A stretch of 64,000 nt of DNA from the NCBI RefSeq assembly GCF_019977735.1, contig NZ_AP025018.1, forward strand, positions 3,720,001-3,784,000, given 5' to 3'. The notes beneath the pieces are model-generated. The model was not told the DNA's origin, made no database searches, and was given only the letters and a program-made list of their open reading frames with translations. The position numbers and the translations under genes are program-made. This stretch comes from Calothrix sp. PCC 7716 (GTDB lineage Bacteria; Cyanobacteriota; Cyanobacteriia; Cyanobacteriales; Nostocaceae). Shown here piece after piece: positions 45,565 to 53,501 of this stretch (positions are counted from its first letter, which is position 1; each line of letters opens with the position of its first letter).

Positions 45565-46872
45565 ATGAATCAACCTCTTATTCGCTTCCTAGCTACCAAA
45601 AATTATAAAAACTTATCTTTAGATACACAAGTAAATCTAAAAAAACTCAATATATTTATCGGTTCAAACGGTTCAGGCAAAAGCAACTTTATCAACTGCC
45701 TAAAACTTTTAAAAAATAGCCTGATTACTATTCCCGACGAAAGCCGAGGTGTTAGCAGTTTTGAGAATGCAGTTGCCCAAATTGGTAGTAATAGAATTTT
45801 AGATGCTAATGTGGCAAGTCCTGCTGTAGTAAGGCTAGCATATTGTTTTTCACAAATTTCACAAACAGGTATTCCTGGAAGAGATAGCGGAATTCTTGAT
45901 TTAAATATTTATGTTGAGAAAAATAAACCTAGAGTTAGTATTTCCAAAGAGTTTCTATATAGTGGAGAAGATTTACATGCATCAGATTCATCCAGCCCTT
46001 TCTATTATTATAAATTTCATGACAAGGAAGTAGGAAAAGGTGCTGTATCAGTTTATAATAATCCAGAGCATAATTCAGGAACCCATTTTGAACCTTTAGA
46101 TAATATACATACAAATTCTTTAGGTCTTTCTTCTATACCTCGACTGCTTGAATATAGCCAATATCCACCAGAAAGTACACCTGTTTATAGAATTAGAAGA
46201 AATTTAGTTGAATTTATTTCCGCATGGCAATTTTATAACGCCAACAATATGGATTTAAATCAAATTAGAACATCAGAGCCTAAAATTGGAGGTAGCGATA
46301 TTTATTTATCTCCAGATGGAGATAATTTACCACTAGTTTTGGATAACTTGACTCAGCGATATATTAATTTTGAGGAAAGTATTAATAAGGCAATGAAGTC
46401 GATTTTACCAAAAACACGTCGCCTTCGACCTATACGTTCTGGTCTCTTATCTTTAACCGTAGAATGGTATTTTCATGATATGGAAGAACCTTTTTATCTA
46501 AATGAAATGTCTGATGGAACTGTTAGAATGTTATGTTGGGCTACTATATTAAATTCGCCAGTTTTACCTTCATTATTAGTAATAGATGAACCAGAATTAG
46601 GTTTACATGTATCTTGGATGCCAATTCTCGCTGAATGGATAAAAAAAGCCGCAAACAAAACTCAAGTCATTATTACCACACATAGTCCTGACCTTTTAGA
46701 CCATTTTACAGATTGTCTAGAGGATGTTTTTTGTTTTTATTCAGAAGATAAAACACATTTCTCTATTAAAACACTCTCTAAAGAAGTGCTATCGGAAAAG
46801 CTACAAGAAGGATGGCAATTAGGTGATTTATACCGTGTTGGCGACCCAAGTATTGGAGGATGGCCGTGGTAG
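45565..46872 (+). CDS. AAA/ABC-type ATPase of a two-gene defence-like pair
   Basis: A 435-residue SMC/AAA_21-type ATPase. Walker A is GSNGSGKS (residues 33-40), Walker B VIDEPELGLH (Asp341, Glu342), and the switch His373 sits in TTHSPDLL. Between them lies an insert with a signature-like EMSDGTVRML. There is no TOPRIM domain on the same chain, unlike OLD proteins. The next gene starts inside its last codons (13-base overlap) and encodes a TOPRIM-like protein, so the two proteins probably form one complex. Such ATPase/TOPRIM pairs include known phage-defence systems; the role here is inferred. Codon use and GC are lower than in the ribosomal genes beside it. Confidence 0.8.
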   Translation: MNQPLIRFLATKNYKNLSLDTQVNLKKLNIFIGSNGSGKSNFINCLKLLKNSLITIPDESRGVSSFENAVAQIGSNRILDANVASPAVVRLAYCFSQISQTGIPGRDSGILDLNIYVEKNKPRVSISKEFLYSGEDLHASDSSSPFYYYKFHDKEVGKGAVSVYNNPEHNSGTHFEPLDNIHTNSLGLSSIPRLLEYSQYPPESTPVYRIRRNLVEFISAWQFYNANNMDLNQIRTSEPKIGGSDIYLSPDGDNLPLVLDNLTQRYINFEESINKAMKSILPKTRRLRPIRSGLLSLTVEWYFHDMEEPFYLNEMSDGTVRMLCWATILNSPVLPSLLVIDEPELGLHVSWMPILAEWIKKAANKTQVIITTHSPDLLDHFTDCLEDVFCFYSEDKTHFSIKTLSKEVLSEKLQEGWQLGDLYRVGDPSIGGWPW

Positions 46873-47579
46873 TGTGGGTTTTTGCCGGAGGTGGAGAAGC
46901 TGAAGTTAGAGGACTGATTCCTTTTTTAGAGAAAAATTTTCCTGCATGTAAATTTGAAAGAAAAACACCAGTACGTCATAAACCTGGACCGAAGCCAAAT
47001 AAAGCAGCTAGCTATGGAGGAACAGGTCAAAGTTTAATTAAGCAAATCAGTGAACAATTACCCATTGCCTTAAAATACCAACCGAATACATGCAATTTAA
47101 TTTTGGTTTTCGATGATTTAGATTGTCGTAAACCAGACGAACAAAAAGAAAAGATTTTAGAAGCTATATCAAAAATAGAAGGAAGCACTGATATTGCAAA
47201 ATTTGTTGGGTTTGCTGCACCCGAACTAGAATCTTGGATTATAGGGGATTGGAAGAACTCTATAGGTCAACATCCAGATTTTAGGAGTAGACATCAGCGT
47301 ATGCGTTGGTGGTTAAGTACACAAAGAAACGTGGGTTTTGATAGTCCAGAATCATTTAGTGAATATGACCCCGAAAGAGATTGTTGTCAAGAAAAACTAT
47401 CAGAGGCATTAATTGAGTCAAGCGTTTTAAATGAGTTTGATAGTACTTTGCCACGTTACTCTAAAGGTTTACATACCCCTTTGCTATTATTGGATATACA
47501 GCCAAATGAAGTCCAACAAAGATGCCCTTTATTTCGTGAACTTTATAATTACTTAAATAGCTTTTGTCAAAATAGTTGA
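46860..47579 (+). CDS. DUF4276-like (TOPRIM-fold) partner of the ATPase
   Basis: A 239-residue protein. The N-terminal strand VVWVFAGGGEAEV carries acidic Glu13 and Glu15 where TOPRIM-like proteins have a catalytic Glu. Asp85, Asp86 and Asp88 in LVFDDLDCRKP match the DxD motif, and APELESWIIGD (Glu122, Glu124) is a DUF4276 hallmark. A nuclease or nucleotide-cleaving activity controlled by the ATPase is the natural inference. A GGAGG site inside the end of the ATPase gene drives it. The exact family name is tentative. Confidence 0.7.
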   Translation: MAVVVWVFAGGGEAEVRGLIPFLEKNFPACKFERKTPVRHKPGPKPNKAASYGGTGQSLIKQISEQLPIALKYQPNTCNLILVFDDLDCRKPDEQKEKILEAISKIEGSTDIAKFVGFAAPELESWIIGDWKNSIGQHPDFRSRHQRMRWWLSTQRNVGFDSPESFSEYDPERDCCQEKLSEALIESSVLNEFDSTLPRYSKGLHTPLLLLDIQPNEVQQRCPLFRELYNYLNSFCQNS

Positions 47580-48219
47580 ATGGTTGGGACTATATATCCA
47601 ACTTCGGCACCTAGATAATTAAACTACATAAATATTTAAATTATAGCGACTAATTTTCACCCTCAAACATGAAATATTCATCGGCGCCTGTCAAACTGAA
47701 GAAGGTTGCCATAATCTAATTGTTTTATCTTTACTACCACTGACTAAAGTTCGACCATCGTGTAAGGTACACATGCGTTGCACCGCAAGCGTTTGGGTGC
47801 TTTCATATCAGCCTGTAACTAAAATTTTAAACGGCGCCAACAGTTTCCAGATAAAGGTTTTGTTTATAACAGGCTTTCTATGCCTGTTCCATTATCATTT
47901 ATGCCGCAGGTTAGGTGGACGTTCATTTGGAGGTAGTATCAAAAGCTTTTAGCTAAAACTACCTTATGCCAAAAGTTTTGCTTCGACTTGCTTAATATAA
48001 CTTTACAACATGCTTAAGAAAGCAGGTTTCTCGGCGGTCACCCATCATCAACAAATTCAATGATATGCATTTAGACTTTCATCTTTAGCAGGCTACAGGC
48101 AGTCATTGACATGTTTGAACTAAAAATATTGATTTTAGCTACCTTTGTCAAGAAAGAATTTACAATCTGTAAAAGGAACGATAGAACTTAATTATTGCGC
48201 TTGCAACAAACCTAAAGCA
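47580..48219. other. Intergenic region with a WD40 remnant
   Basis: No intact gene is seen in 640 bases. A decayed WD40 fragment lies on the minus strand (listed separately). TAACAGGCTTTCTATGCCTG at 47868-47887 is a weak relative of the palindromic mini-element. The last part is open in the frame of the following HTH gene, but without HTH-family similarity. Confidence 0.5.
47691..47853 (-). pseudogene. WD40-repeat gene remnant
   Basis: The minus strand reads IWKLLAPFKILVTG, a TGA, then YESTQTLAVQRMCTLHDGRT and LVSGSKDKTIRLWQPSSV, and TGA at 47693-47691. DGRTLVSGSKDKTIRLW is an almost canonical WD40 blade, and IWKL is the end of the previous one. It is only the 3' end of a gene, without start and with an internal stop. 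Confidence 0.65.
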
Positions 48220-48582
48220 GTGAATCCAGAAGCTAGAAAAAAACTTGGTGAAATAGCAAAAAAGGCTCGTGATACTATGAGCCAACGGGCTTTTGCAACG
48301 CTTTTGGGTGTTTCGTATACTACGGTACAGGCGTGGGAAAAAGGGGAATCTGTACCAGATATTGAGAATTTAGCGAATATTGCCGATAGGGCAGGTTACA
48401 CGATTGAAGAACTATTGAACTATCTTGGTGTTAAACCACAATCTGAGACTTCAGATGTAAACCAAATAATTAAACAGATAAAAGTAATGCCTTTATCAGA
48501 GGTAGCGGTAATTGCCAAAGCTGCTGCTGAGAGATTTGCAGATGCGGCTCAAAGTTTGGGTGAAGAAGTAAAGGCTAGTTAG
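48220..48582 (+). CDS. XRE-family HTH regulator, paralogue 1
   Basis: The start is set at GTG 48220 because two neighbouring paralogues begin at the same point after an identical GCAGTG. The 120-residue protein has a Cro/CI-type HTH (MSQRAFATLLGVSYTTVQAW, about residues 20-39, then EKGESVPDIENLANIADRAG), followed by EELLNYLGVKP and a helical tail (VNQIIKQIKVMPLSEVAVIA) that may dimerise. It likely binds DNA as a dimer. No Shine-Dalgarno is seen. An open extension to 48145 exists, without family similarity. Confidence 0.8.
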   Translation: MNPEARKKLGEIAKKARDTMSQRAFATLLGVSYTTVQAWEKGESVPDIENLANIADRAGYTIEELLNYLGVKPQSETSDVNQIIKQIKVMPLSEVAVIAKAAAERFADAAQSLGEEVKAS

Positions 48583-48620
48583 AATATAATGTTTCTCAAA
48601 CTTCACACTAAAAAATTAAA

Positions 48621-48809
48621 CTACAAGATAAACCATTTACTTAAACGATGTTCTACTTCGTTTTGTAAAATAGTACGTTGTGCCTCAGCAGCTTTCAATC
48701 CATTATCAACTTTCTGTAATACGTATAAGTGATACTGAACGTCTTCAATTGAACAGTCATCAGGCAATTGATTTAACAAGAATTGTATTTTTTCTTTTGT
48801 TGAACTCAT
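48621..48809 (-). CDS. Antitoxin-like small protein, no toxin next to it
   Basis: A 62-residue acidic protein: FLLNQLPDDCSIEDVQYHLY, VLQKVDNGLKAAEAQ and EVEHRLSKWFI. This pattern (LPDD-S-EDxxYHLYVLxK...GL...EV...KW) is seen in antitoxins that accompany RelE/ParE toxins in cyanobacteria. No toxin gene follows: 38 bases further on is the end of the convergent HTH gene. It may be a solitary remnant or act with a distant toxin. Confidence 0.6.
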   Translation of the reverse strand: MSSTKEKIQFLLNQLPDDCSIEDVQYHLYVLQKVDNGLKAAEAQRTILQNEVEHRLSKWFIL

Positions 48810-48860
48810 TTATGTATGTAGATAAGATTTTTGAGTTAAAGCGTGTAGCTAACTTATTCA

Positions 48861-49328
48861 TCAAACACAAGCAACTTCGCGTTGGACAGTTTTTCTGTAA
48901 CTTTCAAGCGCAGTTAGCTCAGAGTTGCAAGTCTCTATTGTGTTATTGATTGCTTCTTGTATTTCAAAGGGATAAGGGTAATGAGTATATTCATACTCAA
49001 TCAATTCACTCAATTGCTGTAACTGCCTTACACTTCCACAGTTGTAAACTAATCTTTCAACGGCTTGTTGCCAGCGTGCGAATATTCGATAGCTGAAAAA
49101 ACCACTGCACACTCCACCTTTTTTATCCCAGTACGAAATGCTTACTTGGTGCTTGAGGTAAGAGATTTTCTTGATTTTCTTTACGTTGTAACCTTGAGCG
49201 TTGAGCGCTTCGATTAAATTACCTTCGCTCAGGCGCCAAACATGTGGTGTAATTTTGTTAGCGGCGATTAAGCTCTGAACCTTTTTGTTTGGAGCCTTAT
49301 AGTAACTTTGCCTTACTCGCTTACGCAT
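48861..49328 (-). CDS. Hypothetical protein of unknown family
   Basis: The likely start is the ATG at 49328 (MRKRVRQSYYKAPNKKVQSL) behind GGGGTGC; an ATG four codons earlier is in frame. The 155-residue product is basic, with a conserved-looking Trp/Tyr core (VSISYWDKKGGVCSGFFSYR) and helical C-terminus (SVRQLQQLSELIEYEYTHYP). I recognise no domain. It lies between the first and second HTH paralogues and is oriented against them. Confidence 0.5.
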   Translation of the reverse strand: MRKRVRQSYYKAPNKKVQSLIAANKITPHVWRLSEGNLIEALNAQGYNVKKIKKISYLKHQVSISYWDKKGGVCSGFFSYRIFARWQQAVERLVYNCGSVRQLQQLSELIEYEYTHYPYPFEIQEAINNTIETCNSELTALESYRKTVQREVACV

Positions 49329-49495
49329 AATGCACCCCATCTATATAATTCCAGCAGAAAACTACATTGGTAGTTATACATTGACAATCTAAATTGTAAG
49401 ATACATCTTCCAAGGAAAGTTGTCAATATGCAACGAAACTTTTTGTAATTGATTACTAAACTAAATTTGTAAATGCTCTCTTAGTAACCACAGCA

Positions 49496-49855
49496 GTGAA
49501 TATCGAAAGCAGGGAAAAACTGGTTGAAATCATTAAGCAAGCTCGTGGTTCTATGAGTCAAAGAGCGTTTGGCAAACTTTTAGGTGTTTCTGCGACTGCT
49601 GTACAGTTGTGGGAAAAGGGCGTGAATGTGCCTGATACAGAGTATCTAGGAAAAATTGCATCTAGAGCAGGTTATACACTCGAAGAGTTGCTTGGCTGTT
49701 TGGAAGGCAAACCTGTACAAGAAGCTTCTGATTTGAGCTTGATTTTGAGGCAAATTAATCATATGCCTTTATCTCAAGTTGCTCAGATTGTTCAAGCAGG
49801 CGCCAGTCGGTTGGCTGCTGCGGTTGAATCTTTGGAGGAACCGAAAGCTAGTTAG
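49496..49855 (+). CDS. XRE-family HTH regulator, paralogue 2
   Basis: A 119-residue protein starting GTG at 49496 after ACCACAGCA. It aligns over its full length with the paralogues at 48220 and 49974: HTH MSQRAFGKLLGVSATAVQLW, EKGVNVPDTEYLGKIASRAG, EELLGCLEGKP and the tail LILRQINHMPLSQVAQIVQA. It is the most diverged of the three. Again there is no ribosome-binding site, so leaderless translation or an unusual initiation signal is possible. Confidence 0.82.
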   Translation: MNIESREKLVEIIKQARGSMSQRAFGKLLGVSATAVQLWEKGVNVPDTEYLGKIASRAGYTLEELLGCLEGKPVQEASDLSLILRQINHMPLSQVAQIVQAGASRLAAAVESLEEPKAS

Positions 49856-49973
49856 CGGTACAAATAATCGCTGTGTACTCTACAATCACCGGAATTATTC
49901 ACATACAAGTTTAATCTTTAGGTTTTCCAGGCTAAAATATTTTGGTCTGTACGGTTAGAAAAATATTACAGCA

Positions 49974-50333
49974 GTGGATTTAGAAGCGCGCAAGAAGTTA
50001 GGTGAAGTTGTTAAAACGGCTCGTGATTCCATGAGCCAAAGAGCGTTTGCAAAATTACTTGGTGTATCTTATACAACGGTGCAGCTGTGGGAGAAAGGCG
50101 AGTCAATTCCGGATGTTCTTAACCTGGCAAATATTGCCGATAGAGCGGGTTACACAATTGAGGAGCTTTTAAATTATTTGGGAATTAAGCCACAATTTAA
50201 TTCTTCAGATTTGAATCAGATTGTTAAGCAAATTCAGGTGATGCCATTGTCTGATGTGGCGGTTATTGGGCGCGTTGTAATGGATAGACTTGCTTCTTCG
50301 ATTGAGTTGTCGGGTTCTGAGATTAAAGCTTAG
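49974..50333 (+). CDS. XRE-family HTH regulator, paralogue 3
   Basis: A 119-residue protein starting GTG at 49974 after ATTACAGCA. HTH MSQRAFAKLLGVSYTTVQLW is nearly identical to paralogue 1, with EKGESIPDVLNLANIADRAG and tail LNQIVKQIQVMPLSDVAVIG. It lies 245 bases before the DNA methylase gene in the same direction, so it could control the restriction-modification genes in the manner of C-proteins, though C-proteins are usually about 80 residues. Confidence 0.82.
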   Translation: MDLEARKKLGEVVKTARDSMSQRAFAKLLGVSYTTVQLWEKGESIPDVLNLANIADRAGYTIEELLNYLGIKPQFNSSDLNQIVKQIQVMPLSDVAVIGRVVMDRLASSIELSGSEIKA

Positions 50334-50578
50334 TTGAGTCGGCGCCTTACGGTTAATATTTGTTTGTTTTAGTTTGGGGCATTATGTCAGTGATGTTAGT
50401 CTTTTTTTTGACATAAGAGTATTTCTATTGCCTGGATTTGGGTTGGCTAGTGGTAAAAACGGGTAAAATATTACACTGTTTTGTTTTGCAATTTTGCTCT
50501 TTGGAGTAAAGTAGAACAGGTATTCTTTTTTCGTTTTTTTAAAGTACGATAGTACTAAACTAGATTCATCATAAATTA
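50334..50578. promoter_or_regulatory. Upstream region of the restriction-modification genes
   Basis: 245 AT-rich bases without a gene. One GGCGCC lies at 50341-50346. No clear -35/-10 pair and no obvious operator palindrome were found. Confidence 0.3.
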
Positions 50579-51619
50579 ATGGCTTATATAGTACGTAGCA
50601 ACTATGATGTGAAAGTAGGAACTCATTTGGCTTTGCAAAAAGGTGTGGCGAAGCGAGGTGTATTTGAGGCGCCTTCTAATTACAATGTTTATACAGCAAA
50701 CCAGGCGCCAGCAAAACCGTTTTTAAAATGGGCTGGGGGGAAAGGTCAGCTTCTGGAACAAATAAGTAGATATTTGCCACAAGGCTTGTTAAATGGTTCA
50801 ATCAAAAGGTATGTTGAGCCATTTGTAGGAGGAGGGGCAATGTTTTTCTATCTTGCTTCTTCGGGTTATCAGTCGAGTATTGATGAGTTTTTTATTTATG
50901 ATGTTAATCCTGAATTGATACTTGCCTATAAAACTATTAAGTTTGATGTATGTGCATTGATTGATGCGTTATCAAAGATTCAATCTAAGTATTGGTCTAT
51001 GTCAGATATCGAAAAAAGCCAATATTTTTATTATGTGCGTCAATCGTTTAATTCAAAGCGAAGAAGTATTGATTTTAATGTATTCAGTAGTAATTGGGTA
51101 GAGCGTGCGGCTCAAATTATTTTTTTAAACCGTACTTGTTTTAATGGCTTGTTTAGGGTTAATTCTAGAGGTGAGTTTAATGTTCCTTGTGGTAAGTATA
51201 AGAAGCCTTTAATTTGTAATGTGGATAATTTGAAGGCAATTTCCTTAGTACTGCAAAAAACTCGTATTGAGTTGGGAGATTTTATGAAGTGTAAAGATTT
51301 TGTTGATGATAAGACTTTTGTCTATTTTGACCCTCCTTACCGACCTATAAGTAATACTGCTAATTTTACTAGTTATTCTCAAAATATATGGCATGATAGT
51401 GAGCAGTTAAGACTAAGGGACTTTTTTGCTGAGTTAGATGGTAAGGGCGCCGAGCTGTTATTGAGTAATTCAGACCCTAAAAATGAGGATGTTAATGATA
51501 ATTTTTTTGAAGATGCTTATGATAAGTATAGAATTGAGCGAGTAAGAGCTGCGCGGAAGATTAATTGTAATGCTTCTAAGCGTGGTCAGATTAATGAGTT
51601 ACTAATTATGAATTATTAA
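50579..51619 (+). CDS. DNA adenine methylase (D12 class, Dam-like)
   Basis: A 346-residue N6-adenine methyltransferase. After a 48-residue extension comes PFLKWAGGKGQLLEQI, the S-adenosylmethionine site EPFVGGGAMFFYL, and the catalytic DPPY (residues 251-254, VYFDPPYRP). These are alpha-class Dam/M.DpnII motifs, which act on GATC. It is followed by a DpnII-family endonuclease gene after 51 bases, so it should protect GATC sites from it. The target is inferred from the partner and the low GATC count in this window. The N-terminal extension includes two GGCGCC palindromes and is longer than in most relatives. Confidence 0.9.
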   Translation: MAYIVRSNYDVKVGTHLALQKGVAKRGVFEAPSNYNVYTANQAPAKPFLKWAGGKGQLLEQISRYLPQGLLNGSIKRYVEPFVGGGAMFFYLASSGYQSSIDEFFIYDVNPELILAYKTIKFDVCALIDALSKIQSKYWSMSDIEKSQYFYYVRQSFNSKRRSIDFNVFSSNWVERAAQIIFLNRTCFNGLFRVNSRGEFNVPCGKYKKPLICNVDNLKAISLVLQKTRIELGDFMKCKDFVDDKTFVYFDPPYRPISNTANFTSYSQNIWHDSEQLRLRDFFAELDGKGAELLLSNSDPKNEDVNDNFFEDAYDKYRIERVRAARKINCNASKRGQINELLIMNY

Positions 51620-51627
51620 GGTTGTGG

Positions 51628-51645
51628 TAAGCACTGAAGTGCTTA
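51628..51645 (+). promoter_or_regulatory. Hairpin between methylase and endonuclease genes
   Basis: TAAGCACT and AGTGCTTA pair perfectly around GA, in the 51-base gap. It may slow or limit expression of the endonuclease relative to the methylase, or be an operator. Confidence 0.5.
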
Positions 51646-51670
51646 TTACTAAGTCGTTCGCAGGTTAGGT

Positions 51671-52597
51671 ATGAAAAATAGTCAGGTATTTCATGATTTT
51701 TTGGGAAGTGCTGCTACCAAAGATGTATTTAAGCATTTGAAAAATACTTTGACTGACTCTATCACGATATGGGACTATTTTGTCAATTGGCAAAAAGTCC
51801 TATCCAATTTTAAAAGCGTCGAAATACATTTGAATACTCTAAATTATTTAATTGGAAAAAATAATATAGAGCAAGAGTTTAGAGAACTATTACAAACTTA
51901 TCCAGGCGTTTACAGCGCAATTCCAATTTTAATAGCTTGTCGAACAAAAACTTTTAGAATTCTAACTAGCTTTACAGAAGGAGATTTTCAATATAAAGGC
52001 TTTAATTTTAGTAATCAGAGTCTTTTATTTCCAGAAAACATTGATGCAGCAGTAGAATTTGTCAGAGAAACTGGTGTGCTGGAACTATTTGAAAATCGTA
52101 CTATTAAAAGTATTCCAGATTATGTATTAGGAATTGAGGTGGGACTCGATAGTAACGGGAGAAAAAATCGTGCTGGAGATACGATGGAAATTATCGTTGA
52201 AGAATTAGTAAAGTCTATTTGTAACGCGAGTAATTTTACATATATTAAACAAGCTACTGCTGAAAAGATTTTGGCTGAATGGGACATTGTAGTGGAAGTA
52301 GATAAATCAAGTAGAAGATTTGATTTTGCAATTAATAATAGTGAAAAAATTTATTTAATTGAAGTAAATTTTTATGGTGGAGGTGGTTCTAAGTTGAAAG
52401 CCACCGCAGGTGAGTATAAAAGTTTGTATGATTTTTTAACGGCACAAAATCACAAATTTATTTGGATTACTGATGGTTTGGGTTGGAAGAGTACTTTAAA
52501 ACCTTTGGAAGAGACTTTTAATTATATCGATTATACATTAAATTTGAATATGGCTTCTAGTGGGCTACTCGCGGAAATCATTAAACAACGGCTTTAA
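51671..52597 (+). CDS. DpnII-family type II restriction endonuclease (GATC)
   Basis: A 308-residue enzyme matching DpnII/MboI-type nucleases along its length: HLNTLNYLIGKNNIEQEFRE, YPGVYSAIPILIACR and the strongly conserved KIYLIEVNFYGGGGSKLKA. Asp218 (RRFDFA) and Glu231 (IEVNF) are the likely metal-binding pair of the PD-(D/E)XK fold, with Lys in GGSK. It would cut unmethylated GATC in invading DNA. No frameshift or missing motif is seen. Low GC compared with the ribosomal genes fits a transferred defence module. Confidence 0.9.
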   Translation: MKNSQVFHDFLGSAATKDVFKHLKNTLTDSITIWDYFVNWQKVLSNFKSVEIHLNTLNYLIGKNNIEQEFRELLQTYPGVYSAIPILIACRTKTFRILTSFTEGDFQYKGFNFSNQSLLFPENIDAAVEFVRETGVLELFENRTIKSIPDYVLGIEVGLDSNGRKNRAGDTMEIIVEELVKSICNASNFTYIKQATAEKILAEWDIVVEVDKSSRRFDFAINNSEKIYLIEVNFYGGGGSKLKATAGEYKSLYDFLTAQNHKFIWITDGLGWKSTLKPLEETFNYIDYTLNLNMASSGLLAEIIKQRL

Positions 52598-52598
52598 A

Positions 52599-52657
52599 TA
52601 AACCAGGTTTTTACGCATTCATTTATTACATGCTATCAACAAAGAAACCAGGTTTCT
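52599..52657. repeat. AGAAACC-type repeat after the endonuclease gene
   Basis: AAACCAGGTTTTT (from 52599) and AGAAACCAGGTTTCT (52643-52657) are two copies of the motif, only the second one complete; the pair is not an exact hairpin here. Confidence 0.65.
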
Positions 52658-52661
52658 AAGT

Positions 52662-53117
52662 CTAGATAATAATGGAAGTTAATTCTTTCAGTGCTTTCAT
52701 TTGTGTGGGCTTATGTTTTATATGAAGCGCCATTTTCTTTGCGTCTCTAAAAACTGAAAAAGCTTCCTCGGAGTAAATACTTCCCGCACTGAAAAGTGCT
52801 GCTGCTAATTCTCGCAGTTCTTTTGCCTTGACAACAGCAGAATTTTTTATAGTCTCTTGTACTTGTTTAGCTTCGTGATAGCGTCCCGCATATGCTAAAG
52901 CTGAAGCTAAGTCTTTTAATGCTTCGACGCGCGCTTGAGAATCTTCTTCAATTTGATACGCGACTTTCCGAGCTTCATCTAAAATTGCCAAACTCTCCTC
53001 GACATTAGCTTTTAATGACTTGTGAATAGTCATTATAACTGCAAATTTTGTAAATTCGGCATTGTTTACAAAGGGACTATGAACACGTTTCTGCTCAAAC
53101 CTAATATTATTAGTCAT
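52662..53117 (-). CDS. TPR-like helical-repeat protein
   Basis: A 151-residue protein made of paired helices: ESLAILDEARKVAYQIEEDS, ARVEALKDLASALAYAGRYH, LRELAAALFSAGSIYSEEAF. The A-x-A-G-x-Y spacing and 34-36-residue period resemble tetratricopeptide repeats, about three of them. It would be a protein-interaction module without catalytic activity. It is short for such proteins and may be a fragment of a longer one, since the last repeat stops early next to a dispersed repeat. Confidence 0.6.
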   Translation of the reverse strand: MTNNIRFEQKRVHSPFVNNAEFTKFAVIMTIHKSLKANVEESLAILDEARKVAYQIEEDSQARVEALKDLASALAYAGRYHEAKQVQETIKNSAVVKAKELRELAAALFSAGSIYSEEAFSVFRDAKKMALHIKHKPTQMKALKELTSIII

Positions 53118-53388
53118 GTTTTAACAAATCATAAATCTTATGTATATGACGATACAAAATCTCAAAAATTAGAAATTTTGTATTGTTGAGGTCAGACGAA
53201 AAATTTAGAAAACTTTTCGCCTTCCTATATACATATAGGTATTGAGTCAGAAGAGTTATGCAGTTCTGTTTATATTTTTTTGTGGCGGTTTCCTACGACT
53301 ACTCAGCAGGAGCATCCCAATTTTGCCAAAATATAAATTTGTCCTAAACGAGCTAGCGAAAAATCTTAGTTAAATTCAAGTTTTTTAA
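53118..53388. other. Intergenic region, nothing clear beyond one inverted repeat piece
   Basis: No gene is seen. The stretch contains TATACATATAGGTA-type AT-rich sequence and the inverted fragment of the 30-bp repeat at about 53300-53325. Confidence 0.4.
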
Positions 53389-53501
53389 GATGCTTCGTTC
53401 CTCAGCATGACAAATTGGGATGCTTCGTTCCTCAGCATGACAAATTGAGATGCTTCGTTCCTCAGCATGACAAATTGGAATGCTCCACTACTCAGCAGTA
53501 A
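53389..53501. repeat. 30-bp tandem repeat next to the MFS gene
   Basis: Three near-identical copies of a 30-bp unit starting GATGCTTCGTTCCTCAGC (53389-53418, 53419-53448, 53449-53478) differ at one or two bases. A fourth degenerate copy runs to 53501 and forms the 3' end of the MFS reading frame. An inverted piece (AGCATCCCAATTTT) lies at 53311-53324. There are no spacers, so this is not CRISPR. Confidence 0.85.

Noticed and set aside
45565-47579. Assignment of the ATPase pair to PARIS
   Set aside because: PARIS AriB is a DUF4435 protein; the partner here has DUF4276-like motifs, so only the general logic is shared.
53389-53501. CRISPR array
   Set aside because: The 30-bp copies are directly adjacent without spacers, and no cas genes are nearby.
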